From: Candidatus Merdivivens pullicola
GTDB lineage: Bacteria > Bacteroidota > Bacteroidia > Bacteroidales > UBA932
Length of the DNA: 36,571 bases
NCBI GenBank assembly: GCA_017694945.1
Contig: JADIMA010000020.1
Location: forward strand, 1 to 36,571
Direction of reading: 5' to 3'
The translations under genes were made by a program, and so were the position numbers. The notes beneath the pieces were generated by a model. The model worked only from the letters and a program-made list of their open reading frames with translations. It was not told the DNA's origin and ran no database searches. Shown piece after piece: positions 1 to 7,249 of this stretch (the stretch's first letter is position 1; each line of letters begins with the position of its first letter).

Positions 1-185
1 ACCGCCTCGCGGCTCTTGCCTTTCGCCCTGTTGCCTTTAGCATCCCACAAATCCTTGGAGATACGCTGCTTGCAACTGAACTGTGCGATAGTCCCGTTGA
101 TTGTAACCCGTCCCATGATGGGGACAATTCCATTCTTTTCCTTGCTTCCGTTTACATAGAAGACGGTCTTGAAAGTACTCCTCAT
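1..185 (-). CDS. Tyrosine-type site-specific integrase, N-terminal part (runs off left edge)
   Basis: Reading the minus strand from ATG at 185 gives 61 residues with no stop before the window edge, starting MRSTFKTVFYVNGSKEKNG and containing GRVTINGTIAQFSCK and a DLWD motif. This is the arm-type DNA-binding N-terminus usual in Bacteroidota tyrosine recombinases carried by conjugative transposons, mobilizable elements and prophages. In the family it binds arm sites so that the C-terminal catalytic domain can recombine att sites; the SAM-like and catalytic domains with the R-H-R-Y residues would lie left of base 1 and cannot be seen. Integrases usually sit at one end of their element, so a mobile element probably extends leftward and the junction with the chromosome is probably near here. 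A TAATTTTG -7 box lies 23 bases upstream of the ATG. The family call is confident from the N-terminus; activity cannot be judged. Confidence 0.85.
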   Translation of the reverse strand, partial: MRSTFKTVFYVNGSKEKNGIVPIMGRVTINGTIAQFSCKQRISKDLWDAKGNRAKGKSREA

Positions 186-207
186 AATCCTTGCTTTTTG
201 TTTGGTG

Positions 208-215
208 CAAAATTA
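208..215 (-). promoter_or_regulatory. Likely -7 box of the integrase promoter (TAATTTTG)
   Basis: On the minus strand the bases read TAATTTTG, matching the Bacteroidota -7 consensus TAnnTTTG. It is placed 23 bases before the integrase ATG. No clear TTTG -33 box is seen 19-21 bases upstream. Confidence 0.45.
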
Positions 216-466
216 GTTTATGGGAGTTGTAAAGGCAGAATGTAAACCTACGCAGAACGCAGAAATAGAGACCGTTAGTGTTAAATGTGCATCAGGTGTT
301 GGGTAATGATTTGGAAGTTCATCTATTGCTGTAATCCGCCCAAATCCGTTTTTCCGCCCTTATGTCATTCCGTGCCACCCGAAGCCAAACCCTCTGACCG
401 TCAGTGAGAATGCTCAAATTCGCTTTATTCTGCGTTTTATCCTATTATTTTCCGCGAAAATCTCCG

Positions 467-474
467 TATTTTTG
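467..474 (+). promoter_or_regulatory. -7 box TATTTTTG for the EEP gene
   Basis: TATTTTTG fits TAnnTTTG and lies 25 bases before ATG 500. No good TTTG -33 box is visible. Its position inside the open frame that begins at 404 argues for translation from 500. Confidence 0.45.
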
Positions 475-499
475 TGAGCGGTCGTTTTTCCTGTTGTGT

Positions 500-1534
500 A
501 TGAAAACTTTTTTGAAAATCATTCTGTGGGTTCTGGCGGCATGTGTTGCAGCGGCTGTCGTGTTCCTTGCCATAGGTGCTGTCACTGATTTCCGTCCGCA
601 AGAGCGTGAAACCGTTTATGAAGGACGGGGTGATGTCCTGCCGGATTCCCTGAAAGTAGTAACATGGAACATAGGTTACGGCGGACTTGGGGACGACATG
701 GATTTCTTTTATGACGGCGGCGCCAGAATGAGGTGTGACGAGGAAAGGACGGTTGAAAACCTCTCCGGAATCATCGGTGTCCTGAAGGCTCTGGATGCCG
801 ATGTGTATCTGTTGCAGGAGGTGGACGAATGTTCCCGCCGTTCATATCGTATAAATCAGTTGGAACTTTTACGCAGGGCTTTCCCGGAGTATCATCTGTA
901 TTTCGCTTATAATTATAAGAGTTTCTTTGTCCCGATTCCTTTGTCGGAGCCGATGGGAAAGGTGGCGGGCGGCGTTGCCATACTTACGCGTTTCCGCCCC
1001 GACAGGGTGGATAGGCTTGCGTATCCGTCCCGTTTCCCTTTCCCGGTGAGCATGTTCAATCTTAAACGCTGCCTTTTGTCGGCCACGTTCAGCACTGCAG
1101 GAGGTGATACGGTAGTCATAGGCAATACACACAATACGGCCTATGATACCGGCGACATGCGGATACAGGAGACCGCATTCCTGGCTTCTTATCTGGACAG
1201 TCTTTCCTGCAGCGGCGTGGGGGCTGTGCTCGGAGGGGACTGGAACCAGTATCCGCCCGGATATCTTCCTTCGGCGGATGAACTTGACAACCGGTATTTT
1301 ACAGTCGCTCCGCTGGATACCTCCCTGCTGAAGCGTTCCGGGAGGATTGTATATGATGCCGGAGAGAAAACGCTGAGGTATCTGGACAGGCCTTTCAGGG
1401 AGGGGCCGGCGCAAAGTGTCACCGATTATTTCTTCATATCCGAAGAAGTGGGTGTTGCGGGTGTCGGAGTCTGTGGAAATGAGGGGTTCCGCTATGCAGA
1501 CCACAAACCTGTGGAAATCAATATTGTTTTGTGA
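500..1534 (+). CDS. Membrane-anchored endonuclease/exonuclease/phosphatase-family protein
   Basis: The 344-residue product starts with a short basic n-region and one hydrophobic helix (about residues 4-24), so it is probably anchored in the inner membrane with the enzyme outside the cytoplasm. The rest is an EEP (DNase I-like) fold: VVTWNIGYGG, the metal-binding glutamate in LLQEVD, GVAILTRF, the histidine in NTHNTAYD, GDWNQ, and the closing SVTDYFF and ADHKPVE with the catalytic Asp-His. Family members cut DNA or RNA, or remove phosphate from phospholipids or inositides; the sequence does not settle the substrate. ATG 500 is preferred over the frame opening at 404 because the latter would add 32 unsupported residues across a -7 box. 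A second EEP protein, encoded at 19779, is only distantly similar. Confidence 0.85.
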   Translation: MKTFLKIILWVLAACVAAAVVFLAIGAVTDFRPQERETVYEGRGDVLPDSLKVVTWNIGYGGLGDDMDFFYDGGARMRCDEERTVENLSGIIGVLKALDADVYLLQEVDECSRRSYRINQLELLRRAFPEYHLYFAYNYKSFFVPIPLSEPMGKVAGGVAILTRFRPDRVDRLAYPSRFPFPVSMFNLKRCLLSATFSTAGGDTVVIGNTHNTAYDTGDMRIQETAFLASYLDSLSCSGVGAVLGGDWNQYPPGYLPSADELDNRYFTVAPLDTSLLKRSGRIVYDAGEKTLRYLDRPFREGPAQSVTDYFFISEEVGVAGVGVCGNEGFRYADHKPVEINIVL

Positions 1535-1543
1535 AAGATTCTA

Positions 1544-1705
1544 AGAAGATGTTTGAAATTTTTTCAAAAGTTCTTTGTGGCATCATTCCGGCATCTTTTT
1601 GCTGTTTTTATCATAAAATAGCTCTGCTATTCTCCTCAAAAAACGGCAAAAACCTGCTCGGAAGCCTACCTCAAATGTTCTGAGAAAAAATTTTAAACAG
1701 CTTCT
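1544..1705. mobile_element. MITE-like long imperfect inverted repeat
   Basis: Bases 1544-1565 and 1684-1705 are inverted copies matching at 20 of 22 positions. The arms keep matching inward with small gaps (TTTG.GG, TTCCG.GCA, TTTTTGC.GTTTTT against the reverse complement of the right half) down to a central AATAG/CTATT hairpin near 1617-1635. The trinucleotide TAA occurs directly at both outer ends (1542-1544 and 1705-1707), as a 3-base target duplication would. No coding capacity is present. This is the form of a MITE left by an IS5-like transposase, but that family assignment is inference. In RNA it would fold into one long hairpin between the EEP gene and ahcY and could act as a terminator. 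Confidence 0.65.
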
Positions 1706-1721
1706 AAATTGCGTATATTTG
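1691..1721 (+). promoter_or_regulatory. Upstream promoter for ahcY (TTTT-N19-TATATTTG)
   Basis: TATATTTG at 1714-1721 is a perfect TAnnTTTG -7 box, with TTTT at 1691-1694 at 19-base spacing as an imperfect -33. The -33 falls inside the right arm of the MITE-like element, so the insertion may have supplied part of this promoter. Confidence 0.4.
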
Positions 1722-1749
1722 CCTTCGGCAGAAATACTGTTGCGCTTCG

Positions 1750-1773
1750 GCAGAGCAAATTTATTTGCTCTGC
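1750..1773. promoter_or_regulatory. Perfect 11-base dyad in the ahcY promoter region (possible operator)
   Basis: GCAGAGCAAAT and ATTTGCTCTGC are exact inverted copies separated by TT. The dyad contains the TTTG -33 box of the downstream ahcY promoter, so a bound dimeric regulator would block it. The string CTTCGGCAGA also occurs twice just upstream (1723-1732 and 1745-1754), 22 bases apart. No regulator can be named. Confidence 0.4.
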
Positions 1774-1795
1774 TCTCGGCTTCTTCATATATTTG
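1764..1795 (+). promoter_or_regulatory. Promoter for ahcY (TTTG-N20-TATATTTG)
   Basis: TTTG at 1764-1767 and TATATTTG at 1788-1795, 20 bases apart, fit the Bacteroidota sigma factor consensus. Transcription would start near 1802, about 20 bases before the ahcY ATG, too short a leader for a SAM or SAH riboswitch. Confidence 0.6.
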
Positions 1796-1822
1796 TAACT
1801 TGAATTTTAATAAATAAGGTGT

Positions 1823-3079
1823 ATGGCAAGTGAAATAAGGGATGCCGCTCTTTGGGAAAGCGGCGAAATGAAAATACAATGGGTGAAGCAGAACATGCCT
1901 CTGCTGCGGACTTTGGAAGAGGAGTTCTTGAAAGACAAGCCTTTCAAAGGGCTTCGCGTGGCTTTGTCTGTCCATCTTGAAGCCAAGACTGCATACCTTT
2001 GCAAGGTGCTTGCAGCCGGCGGCGCGGAGATGTTTGTGACGGGAAGCAATCCTCTTTCAACTCAGGACGATGTCGCCGCCGCCCTGGTGCATTCCGGCCT
2101 TAACGTGTTTGCATGGCACGGTGCGACCGAGGAGGAGTACAACGGTCATATATCAAAGGTCATAGAGGCTGCCCCCAACATCATCATAGATGACGGCGGC
2201 GACCTTGTGCATACGATTCACATGAAATATCCTGAACTGGTTCCCGGTGTGATCGGCGGTTGCGAGGAGACGACGACGGGAATCCTCAGGCTGATTGCGA
2301 TGAACCGCGAGCAGATGCTCAAGTTCCCTATGGTGCTGGTGAACAACGCCGATTGCAAGCATCTGTTCGACAACCGTTATGGTACCGGCCAGTCCGTATG
2401 GGACGGTATCAACCGCACTACGAATCTGATTGTTGCCGGGAAGAAAGTCGTTGTAGCCGGCTACGGATGGTGCGGCAAGGGCGTGGCCATGAGGGCGAAA
2501 GGCCTTGGCGCGGAAGTGATAGTCACTGAAATAGACCCTGTAAAGGCTCTTGAGGCAATGATGGACGGCTTTGAAGTCATGAAGATGAACAAGGCCGCCG
2601 AGATAGGTGACTTCTTCGTTACGGTTACAGGATGCAACGATGTCATAACTGAAAAGGATTTCATGAAGATGAAAGACGGGGCCATCTGCTGCAATGCGGG
2701 ACATTTCGATTGCGAAGTCGATGTCGCCGGCCTTCGTAAGATAGCCGTCAGGAGTTGGCAGGCAAGGAACAATATCATGGGATATGAACTGTCAAACGGC
2801 AGAAGCGTATATGTAATCGCCGAAGGCAGGCTTGTGAACCTTGCGGCGGGAGACGGTCATCCGGCTGAGATTATGGATATGAGTTTTGCGATACAGGCTC
2901 TCAGTGCCCTCTGGCTCGTCAAGCACGGTTCGTCGGGCAGGATGCTCGGAGACATGGTGATCCCTGTGCCGGAGGAGATAGACAAGAGGGTGGCTGTCAT
3001 GGAACTTGAATCGCGCGGGCTTGAAATCGACACCCTTACGATAGACCAGGAGAGATACCTGAACGGATGGAGAGAATAA
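1823..3079 (+). CDS. ahcY: Adenosylhomocysteinase, short form
   Basis: The 418-residue protein hydrolyses S-adenosylhomocysteine to adenosine and homocysteine with bound NAD, clearing the inhibitor left by SAM-dependent methylation. Visible marks are LSVHLEAKTAYL, GSNPLSTQDDVAAAL, the active-site stretch KHLFDNRYGTGQSVWDGI, the Rossmann motif VAGYGWCGKGVA, and DGHPAEIMDMSFA. The end (RYLNGWRE) lacks the K-x-D-x-Y-R-Y tail that reaches into the neighbouring subunit's NAD site in the long eukaryotic/proteobacterial form. Length and tail match the short archaeal/Thermotoga-like form, some members of which prefer S-inosylhomocysteine, so that substrate is possible. It is followed at 30 bases by iorA with no terminator between, suggesting a shared transcript. 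The start at 1823 fits the promoter and the family N-terminus. Confidence 0.93.
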   Translation: MASEIRDAALWESGEMKIQWVKQNMPLLRTLEEEFLKDKPFKGLRVALSVHLEAKTAYLCKVLAAGGAEMFVTGSNPLSTQDDVAAALVHSGLNVFAWHGATEEEYNGHISKVIEAAPNIIIDDGGDLVHTIHMKYPELVPGVIGGCEETTTGILRLIAMNREQMLKFPMVLVNNADCKHLFDNRYGTGQSVWDGINRTTNLIVAGKKVVVAGYGWCGKGVAMRAKGLGAEVIVTEIDPVKALEAMMDGFEVMKMNKAAEIGDFFVTVTGCNDVITEKDFMKMKDGAICCNAGHFDCEVDVAGLRKIAVRSWQARNNIMGYELSNGRSVYVIAEGRLVNLAAGDGHPAEIMDMSFAIQALSALWLVKHGSSGRMLGDMVIPVPEEIDKRVAVMELESRGLEIDTLTIDQERYLNGWRE

Positions 3080-3109
3080 TATTTTTTGTCACTGAATAAA
3101 AATTTTGAT

Positions 3110-4717
3110 ATGAAACAGAAACTTTTATTGTTGGGAGACGAAGCCATAGCATTGGCGGCGATTAATTCCGGTATCGCCGGAGTATATGCTTATCCCGGCA
3201 CGCCTTCTACGGAGATTACCGAATTTATCCAAGGCAACAAGACCGCTAAGGAAAACGGTGTCCACAGCAAATGGTGTACTAATGAAAAAACCGCGATGGA
3301 GGCCGCTCTCGGTGTATCATATGTCGGAAGGAGGGCCATAGTCTGCATGAAGCATGTCGGAATGAACGTGGCTGCAGACGCTTTTGTCAATTCCGGCATC
3401 ACCGGCGCAAACGGCGGAGTGCTCGTGATAGCGGCGGACGACCCTTCAATGCACTCTTCGCAGAACGAACAGGATTCAAGATTTTATGGTAAGTTCGCTT
3501 TCATTCCGGTGCTTGAACCTTCAAACCAGCAGGAAGCGTATGACATGACCCGTTTCGGTCTTGAACTTTCGGAAAAGATGCGTACTCCTGTTCTGATGAG
3601 GATAACAACAAGGATGGCGCATTCAAGGGCCGTGGTAGAAGTCGATGACGAGGTGGAAAAACATGAAACCATCAAGTTCCCTGACTGGCCGTGGGTGTTG
3701 CTGCCTGCAATTTCTAAGAAACGCTACGTGGAGGTTCTTGCTAATTACGACAAACTGGAGGAAATGGCCGATGCGAGCGTTTACAACAAATACATTGACG
3801 GCCCCGACCATTCAATGGGTATCATAACCTGCGGTATCGCATACAATTATCTTATGGAAAACATGAAGGACGGCTGCAAGTATCCTGTCCTCAAGATTTC
3901 CCAGTATCCTTTCCCGAAAACGCTTGTCAAGAAACTTGTGGACGAATGCGATTCGGTTCTGGTTCTTGAAGAGGGCCAGCCTTTCCTTGAAGAATATCTT
4001 CGCGGTATCCTTGACGAAGGCAAGAAGGTCATGGGCCGTATCACCGGAGAAGTGCCTCGTACAGGGGAACTGAATGCGGATTACATCAAACCGGCTCTCG
4101 GGCTTGGCGAAGTGCCTTCCGAAGCCATTCCTCAGGTCGTGGTCAACCGTCCTCCCGCACTTTGCCAGGGTTGCGGCCACCGCGATGTATATACTGCTCT
4201 CAACAAGGTGCTTGAAGAATACCCTAACCACAGAGTGTTCAGCGATATAGGCTGCTATACACTTGGCGCGCTTCCTCCTTTCAGGGCAATCAACTCATGT
4301 GTGGACATGGGTGCGTCCATCACTATGGCCAAAGGTGCCGCAGATGCAGGGCTTTTCCCGTCAGTCGCCGTAATAGGTGACTCGACCTTCACCCACTCGG
4401 GCATAACGGGCCTTCTTGATGCCGCCAACTCCAATGCCAATGTCACCATAGTTATTTCCGATAACCTGACAACAGGCATGACAGGCGGACAGGATTCTGC
4501 CGGAACGGGCAAACTGGAGCAGATTTGTGAAGCCGTCGGTGTGGCGAAAGAGCACATCCGCGTAGTCGTTCCTTTGGCAAAGAATCTTCCGGAGATTGAA
4601 AACGTAATCCGCGAGGAAATCGAATACAAAGGTGTTTCTGTCATAATTCCACGCCGTGAATGCATCCAGACATACAGCAGGAAGGCGCGTTTGAAAAAAG
4701 CGGAATCATCTAAATAA
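3110..4717 (+). CDS. iorA: Indolepyruvate:ferredoxin oxidoreductase alpha subunit, without C-terminal ferredoxin domain
   Basis: With IorB this enzyme oxidatively decarboxylates arylpyruvates (2-oxo acids from Trp, Phe and Tyr) to acyl-CoA and reduces ferredoxin. The N-terminal half has the pyrimidine-domain signature YPGTPSTEITEF. The C-terminal half binds thiamine diphosphate: CQGCGHRD, SDIGCYTLG, and GDSTFTHSGITG followed by SDNLTTGMTGGQ. The 535-residue chain ends at PRRECIQTYSRKARLKK, where longer IorA proteins continue into a two-[4Fe-4S] ferredoxin module; that module is absent and the frame ends cleanly, so this is a short form and not an obvious frameshift. ATG 3110 is chosen because the usual family N-terminus begins there; an upstream TTG at 3086 would add eight unsupported residues. 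iorB follows 45 bases later. Confidence 0.92.
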   Translation: MKQKLLLLGDEAIALAAINSGIAGVYAYPGTPSTEITEFIQGNKTAKENGVHSKWCTNEKTAMEAALGVSYVGRRAIVCMKHVGMNVAADAFVNSGITGANGGVLVIAADDPSMHSSQNEQDSRFYGKFAFIPVLEPSNQQEAYDMTRFGLELSEKMRTPVLMRITTRMAHSRAVVEVDDEVEKHETIKFPDWPWVLLPAISKKRYVEVLANYDKLEEMADASVYNKYIDGPDHSMGIITCGIAYNYLMENMKDGCKYPVLKISQYPFPKTLVKKLVDECDSVLVLEEGQPFLEEYLRGILDEGKKVMGRITGEVPRTGELNADYIKPALGLGEVPSEAIPQVVVNRPPALCQGCGHRDVYTALNKVLEEYPNHRVFSDIGCYTLGALPPFRAINSCVDMGASITMAKGAADAGLFPSVAVIGDSTFTHSGITGLLDAANSNANVTIVISDNLTTGMTGGQDSAGTGKLEQICEAVGVAKEHIRVVVPLAKNLPEIENVIREEIEYKGVSVIIPRRECIQTYSRKARLKKAESSK

Positions 4718-4762
4718 CAAGGACGGCTGTTTTTGAATTTTCAACGAATAAAATTTTAAGAT

Positions 4763-5341
4763 ATGAAAAAAGATATAATTTTGGCTGGAGTCGGCGGTCA
4801 GGGAATCCTTTCCATCGCCACTATCATCGGAGAGGCCGCACTTCACCAGGGCTTGAGGATTAAACAGGCCGAAGTCCACGGGATGAGCCAGAGGGGCGGC
4901 GACGTGCAGTCGAACCTCAGGATTTCATCGGAGCCTATATTGTCCGACCTTATTCCTCTGAAGGGAGCGGATATTATTATCTCACTTGAACCTATGGAGG
5001 CGTTGAGATACATGCCTTACCTTGCTCCGGACGGTTGGATTGTGACCAATTCGGTGCCTTTTGTCAATATCCCTAATTACCCGGAACTTGACAATGTGAT
5101 GGCGGAACTTTCAAAGGTCAAGAACCTTGTGATGCTTGATGTGGATACCATCGCCAAAGACTGCGGAAACTCGCGTGCGGCAAACATGGTGCTTTTGGGA
5201 GCCGCTTCTCCTTTCCTTGGCATGGATGCCAAGAACATCGAGGATGGCATCGCACGTATATTCGGCCGCAAGGGTGCTGATGTCGTTGAGTTGAACATCA
5301 AGGCGTTGCGTGCCGGAAGGGCTGTCGCTGAAAATAAATAG
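4763..5341 (+). CDS. iorB: Indolepyruvate:ferredoxin oxidoreductase beta subunit
   Basis: This 192-residue protein is the gamma-type (POR/KOR catalytic) partner of IorA, with the hallmark N-terminus ILAGVGGQGILSIATIIGEAA and the motif EVHGMSQRGGDVQSNLR. The GGQG loop is thought to help bind CoA in this superfamily. Length is normal for stand-alone IorB. No Cys-rich motif is present, so neither subunit carries the usual iron-sulfur module and electrons must leave through another protein. The gene lies 45 bases after iorA and is followed at 20 bases by a strong intrinsic terminator, making it the last gene of the ahcY-iorA-iorB unit. The phenylacetate-CoA ligase gene often found beside iorAB in Bacteroidota is not in this window. 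Confidence 0.92.
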   Translation: MKKDIILAGVGGQGILSIATIIGEAALHQGLRIKQAEVHGMSQRGGDVQSNLRISSEPILSDLIPLKGADIIISLEPMEALRYMPYLAPDGWIVTNSVPFVNIPNYPELDNVMAELSKVKNLVMLDVDTIAKDCGNSRAANMVLLGAASPFLGMDAKNIEDGIARIFGRKGADVVELNIKALRAGRAVAENK

Positions 5342-5360
5342 CAATTTGTGATATTGTTTT

Positions 5361-5394
5361 GCACAGGGGGGACTGTTCCCTCCTGTGCTTTTTT
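5361..5394 (+). terminator. Strong intrinsic terminator after iorB
   Basis: A 12-base stem (GCACAGGGGGGA with TCCCTCCTGTGC, one G-T wobble) with a CTGT loop is followed directly by six T. It ends only 7 bases before the next ATG at 5402, so the hairpin lies in the place of that gene's ribosome binding site on any read-through transcript. Confidence 0.9.
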
Positions 5395-5401
5395 GAATTT
5401 C

Positions 5402-7039
5402 ATGAAGATTAGAATACTGTTTTGTCTGCTGTTAGTAATGGCTTCATGTTCGTGTTGCGACTCTGTTGATGATGCAGCAAAAGCGAGAGATGCCTTGATG
5501 ACGATACAGCGGTTGTATAATCAGAATGCCCTGCCGGACAATGACTCGTTGATAATGGTCGCTGTGGACTGGTATGAAAGCAACGGTCAGGACAAGGAAT
5601 TGGCTCTTTCCTGCTATTATTGCGGATACATATATTATATTCAAGGAATGAAGGACAAGGCGGCGGAGTTTTATTCAAAAGCTCTGGTACATGCTGAAAG
5701 ATGCGGTGACACTACTTCGCTTCCGATGATATATAATGCCATAGGCTATATGTACAAGCATCAGAATGACAGTGAAGAAGCTCTTTCAATGTTTTCAAGA
5801 TCGGCGGATCTGCTCGATTCAAGCGGTCGGTATAAAGATTCTTTTGTTCCACGGTACAACGAGATAGAAATGCTCAATCTGCTTGGGCGTTATGATGAGG
5901 CGTTGGCATGTGTCGCAAAAGCAGTTGAAAATGCAGGCAAAGTCGGAGATACCACGGCGGTACTGGAGCTTGCCGGCATGAAGGCGGCCATTGTAGTAAA
6001 CGATACTGCAAAGCAGGCATCAGTGCATGAAGTCTTGCATGAACTGTATGACATATATGACAAATACAATTCTGGCATGGTGCCGCAGTCGCATTATGGT
6101 ACTATAGGAATACTTGCTTACCTGAATGGAGATTTCATGTCTGCAAGAAAATACATGAGCGCAGGAATAACATTTTCCCCCGAATACCTTAAAATAGTCT
6201 TGGAGCATTATCTCTCCTTGTTAGAGGAGCAGGAAGGGAATCATTTGGAAGCACTGATTCATGAGCGTGCGTCCTCAAAGATGAAAGATACCCTTTATGA
6301 GGAAAATAAAGTGTCCCTGATACAGGCGGCGGAGGAAAAGTATGAAAATGAGTATCTCCAAAAGTCATATGACTTGCTGAAATCAAAACATGTTTATCAG
6401 GTATCGGCGCTTGTACTGATTATATTATTGTCAGCCGGAATATTCATGTCGGTATTTATCTTTTACCGTCATAAACTCAAAGAGCAGAAAAAACGCACGG
6501 AGGAAATAACAGCCTATATTGATACGATTCATTCCGAATATGACGAAATAAGTGAAAAATATGCCTCTTTGAATGAAAGGTTTTCAAAGCAAAGCGGTAT
6601 TGGTGAGCAGATGTCAAGGCTTCTTGGAAAGCGCATGGATTCTTTGAGGGAGTTGCTTGAAATCGCTTCGCGTTATGAAAGCCGCCCGGCTCTTTTTTAT
6701 GCCAAGTTCAAGGAGTCTGTCAAGGTTAGTTCCCAATACAACCGAAAGTGGGAGGAGGAAGTCATCTCAATAACGAATTTGTCCTACGGGAACATCATCG
6801 AAGATTTGAAGGAGGCCCATCCGGATTTGACTGTCCACGAATTGTGTTACTGTTGTTTTGTCTGCCTTGGCTTCTCGCCTCAATCCATAAGAGTGCTGTA
6901 TGACCATACAAATCTCAATAGCATTTATACCGTCAGGTCAAAAATCCGCTCGAAACTGGGGCTTGTCAATAGCAGCAAGAGTCTGGACAGTTATTTTAAA
7001 GAACTTCTTGAGTCCAAAGGGGTGGATGTTTTGTATTGA
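5402..7039 (+). CDS. TPR lipoprotein with membrane helix and HTH-like C-terminus (putative membrane-bound regulator)
   Basis: The 545-residue protein has a lipoprotein-like signal (VMASC, Cys near residue 16), then about 300 residues of helical TPR-like repeats (for example YCGYIYYIQGMKDKAAEFYSKAL and the following DSEEALSMFSRSADLL). One membrane helix follows (VSALVLIILLSAGIFMSVFIF, about 332-354), then a coiled coil rich in Lys and Glu. The last 70 residues resemble the HTH at the end of Bacteroidota TPR sensors: LTVHELCYCCFVCLGFS, then NLNSIYTVRSKIRSKLGL. The family is thought to sense something outside and signal inward; no ligand or target is known here. It directly precedes two fimbrillin-like genes, which are plausible targets. 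ATG 5402 is chosen because it begins the signal peptide; the frame from 5348 runs through the terminator. Confidence 0.75.
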   Translation: MKIRILFCLLLVMASCSCCDSVDDAAKARDALMTIQRLYNQNALPDNDSLIMVAVDWYESNGQDKELALSCYYCGYIYYIQGMKDKAAEFYSKALVHAERCGDTTSLPMIYNAIGYMYKHQNDSEEALSMFSRSADLLDSSGRYKDSFVPRYNEIEMLNLLGRYDEALACVAKAVENAGKVGDTTAVLELAGMKAAIVVNDTAKQASVHEVLHELYDIYDKYNSGMVPQSHYGTIGILAYLNGDFMSARKYMSAGITFSPEYLKIVLEHYLSLLEEQEGNHLEALIHERASSKMKDTLYEENKVSLIQAAEEKYENEYLQKSYDLLKSKHVYQVSALVLIILLSAGIFMSVFIFYRHKLKEQKKRTEEITAYIDTIHSEYDEISEKYASLNERFSKQSGIGEQMSRLLGKRMDSLRELLEIASRYESRPALFYAKFKESVKVSSQYNRKWEEEVISITNLSYGNIIEDLKEAHPDLTVHELCYCCFVCLGFSPQSIRVLYDHTNLNSIYTVRSKIRSKLGLVNSSKSLDSYFKELLESKGVDVLY

Positions 7040-7158
7040 TGCAAAATGTTGATAATCAATTATATATGGATAATCTTACGGAGGTATGTTCCTGCTATAT
7101 GATTATTTTTTCGTAATATATTGATTATTAAATAGTTGCAATTTGAACTATATGATAT

Positions 7159-7183
7159 AAAAAGCCCGAAAAGGCTTTTTTTT
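7159..7183 (+). terminator. Intrinsic terminator
   Basis: AAAAAGCC and GGCTTTTT pair around a CGAAAA loop and run into further T. It separates the TPR regulator from the fimbrillin gene. The 210-base gap also has an 11-base palindrome TTGATAATCAA at 7049-7059 of unknown meaning. Confidence 0.75.
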
Positions 7184-7198
7184 GTGTTTTTACGGGAA

Positions 7199-7206
7199 TA
7201 TCTTTG
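7199..7206 (+). promoter_or_regulatory. -7 box TATCTTTG for the fimbrillin genes
   Basis: A perfect TAnnTTTG box 43 bases before ATG 7250 and just after the terminator. The expected -33 position holds only T-rich sequence. Confidence 0.5.
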
Positions 7207-7249
7207 CGACAAGTTTGATTCGCATTTTTAATTATAAAAAATAGACATT

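Larger units (their letters stand above)
186..499. other. Gene-poor stretch between integrase and EEP gene
   Basis: I see no credible gene, tRNA or strong hairpin here. It holds two -7-like boxes, one for each flanking gene. If the integrase belongs to an element ending here, the attachment site should lie in this stretch, but one junction alone gives no repeat to compare with. An open frame from 404 continues into the EEP gene, but its first 32 codons encode no signal or domain and overlap the probable promoter, so I treat that part as non-coding. Confidence 0.5.

Noticed and set aside
404-499. Upstream extension of the EEP open frame (MRMLKFALFC...)
   Set aside because: It adds 32 residues with no signal or domain, crosses a TATTTTTG -7 box, and ATG 500 begins a normal membrane anchor.
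869-1504. 211-residue minus-strand open frame
   Set aside because: Lies wholly opposite the EEP gene, with no family motif.
1796-1822. SAM/SAH riboswitch ahead of ahcY
   Set aside because: The likely leader is only about 20 bases and has no aptamer-like structure.
7049-7059. Palindrome TTGATAATCAA after the TPR gene
   Set aside because: Short, AT-rich and isolated; it could be a regulator site but no second copy or overlap with a promoter supports that.
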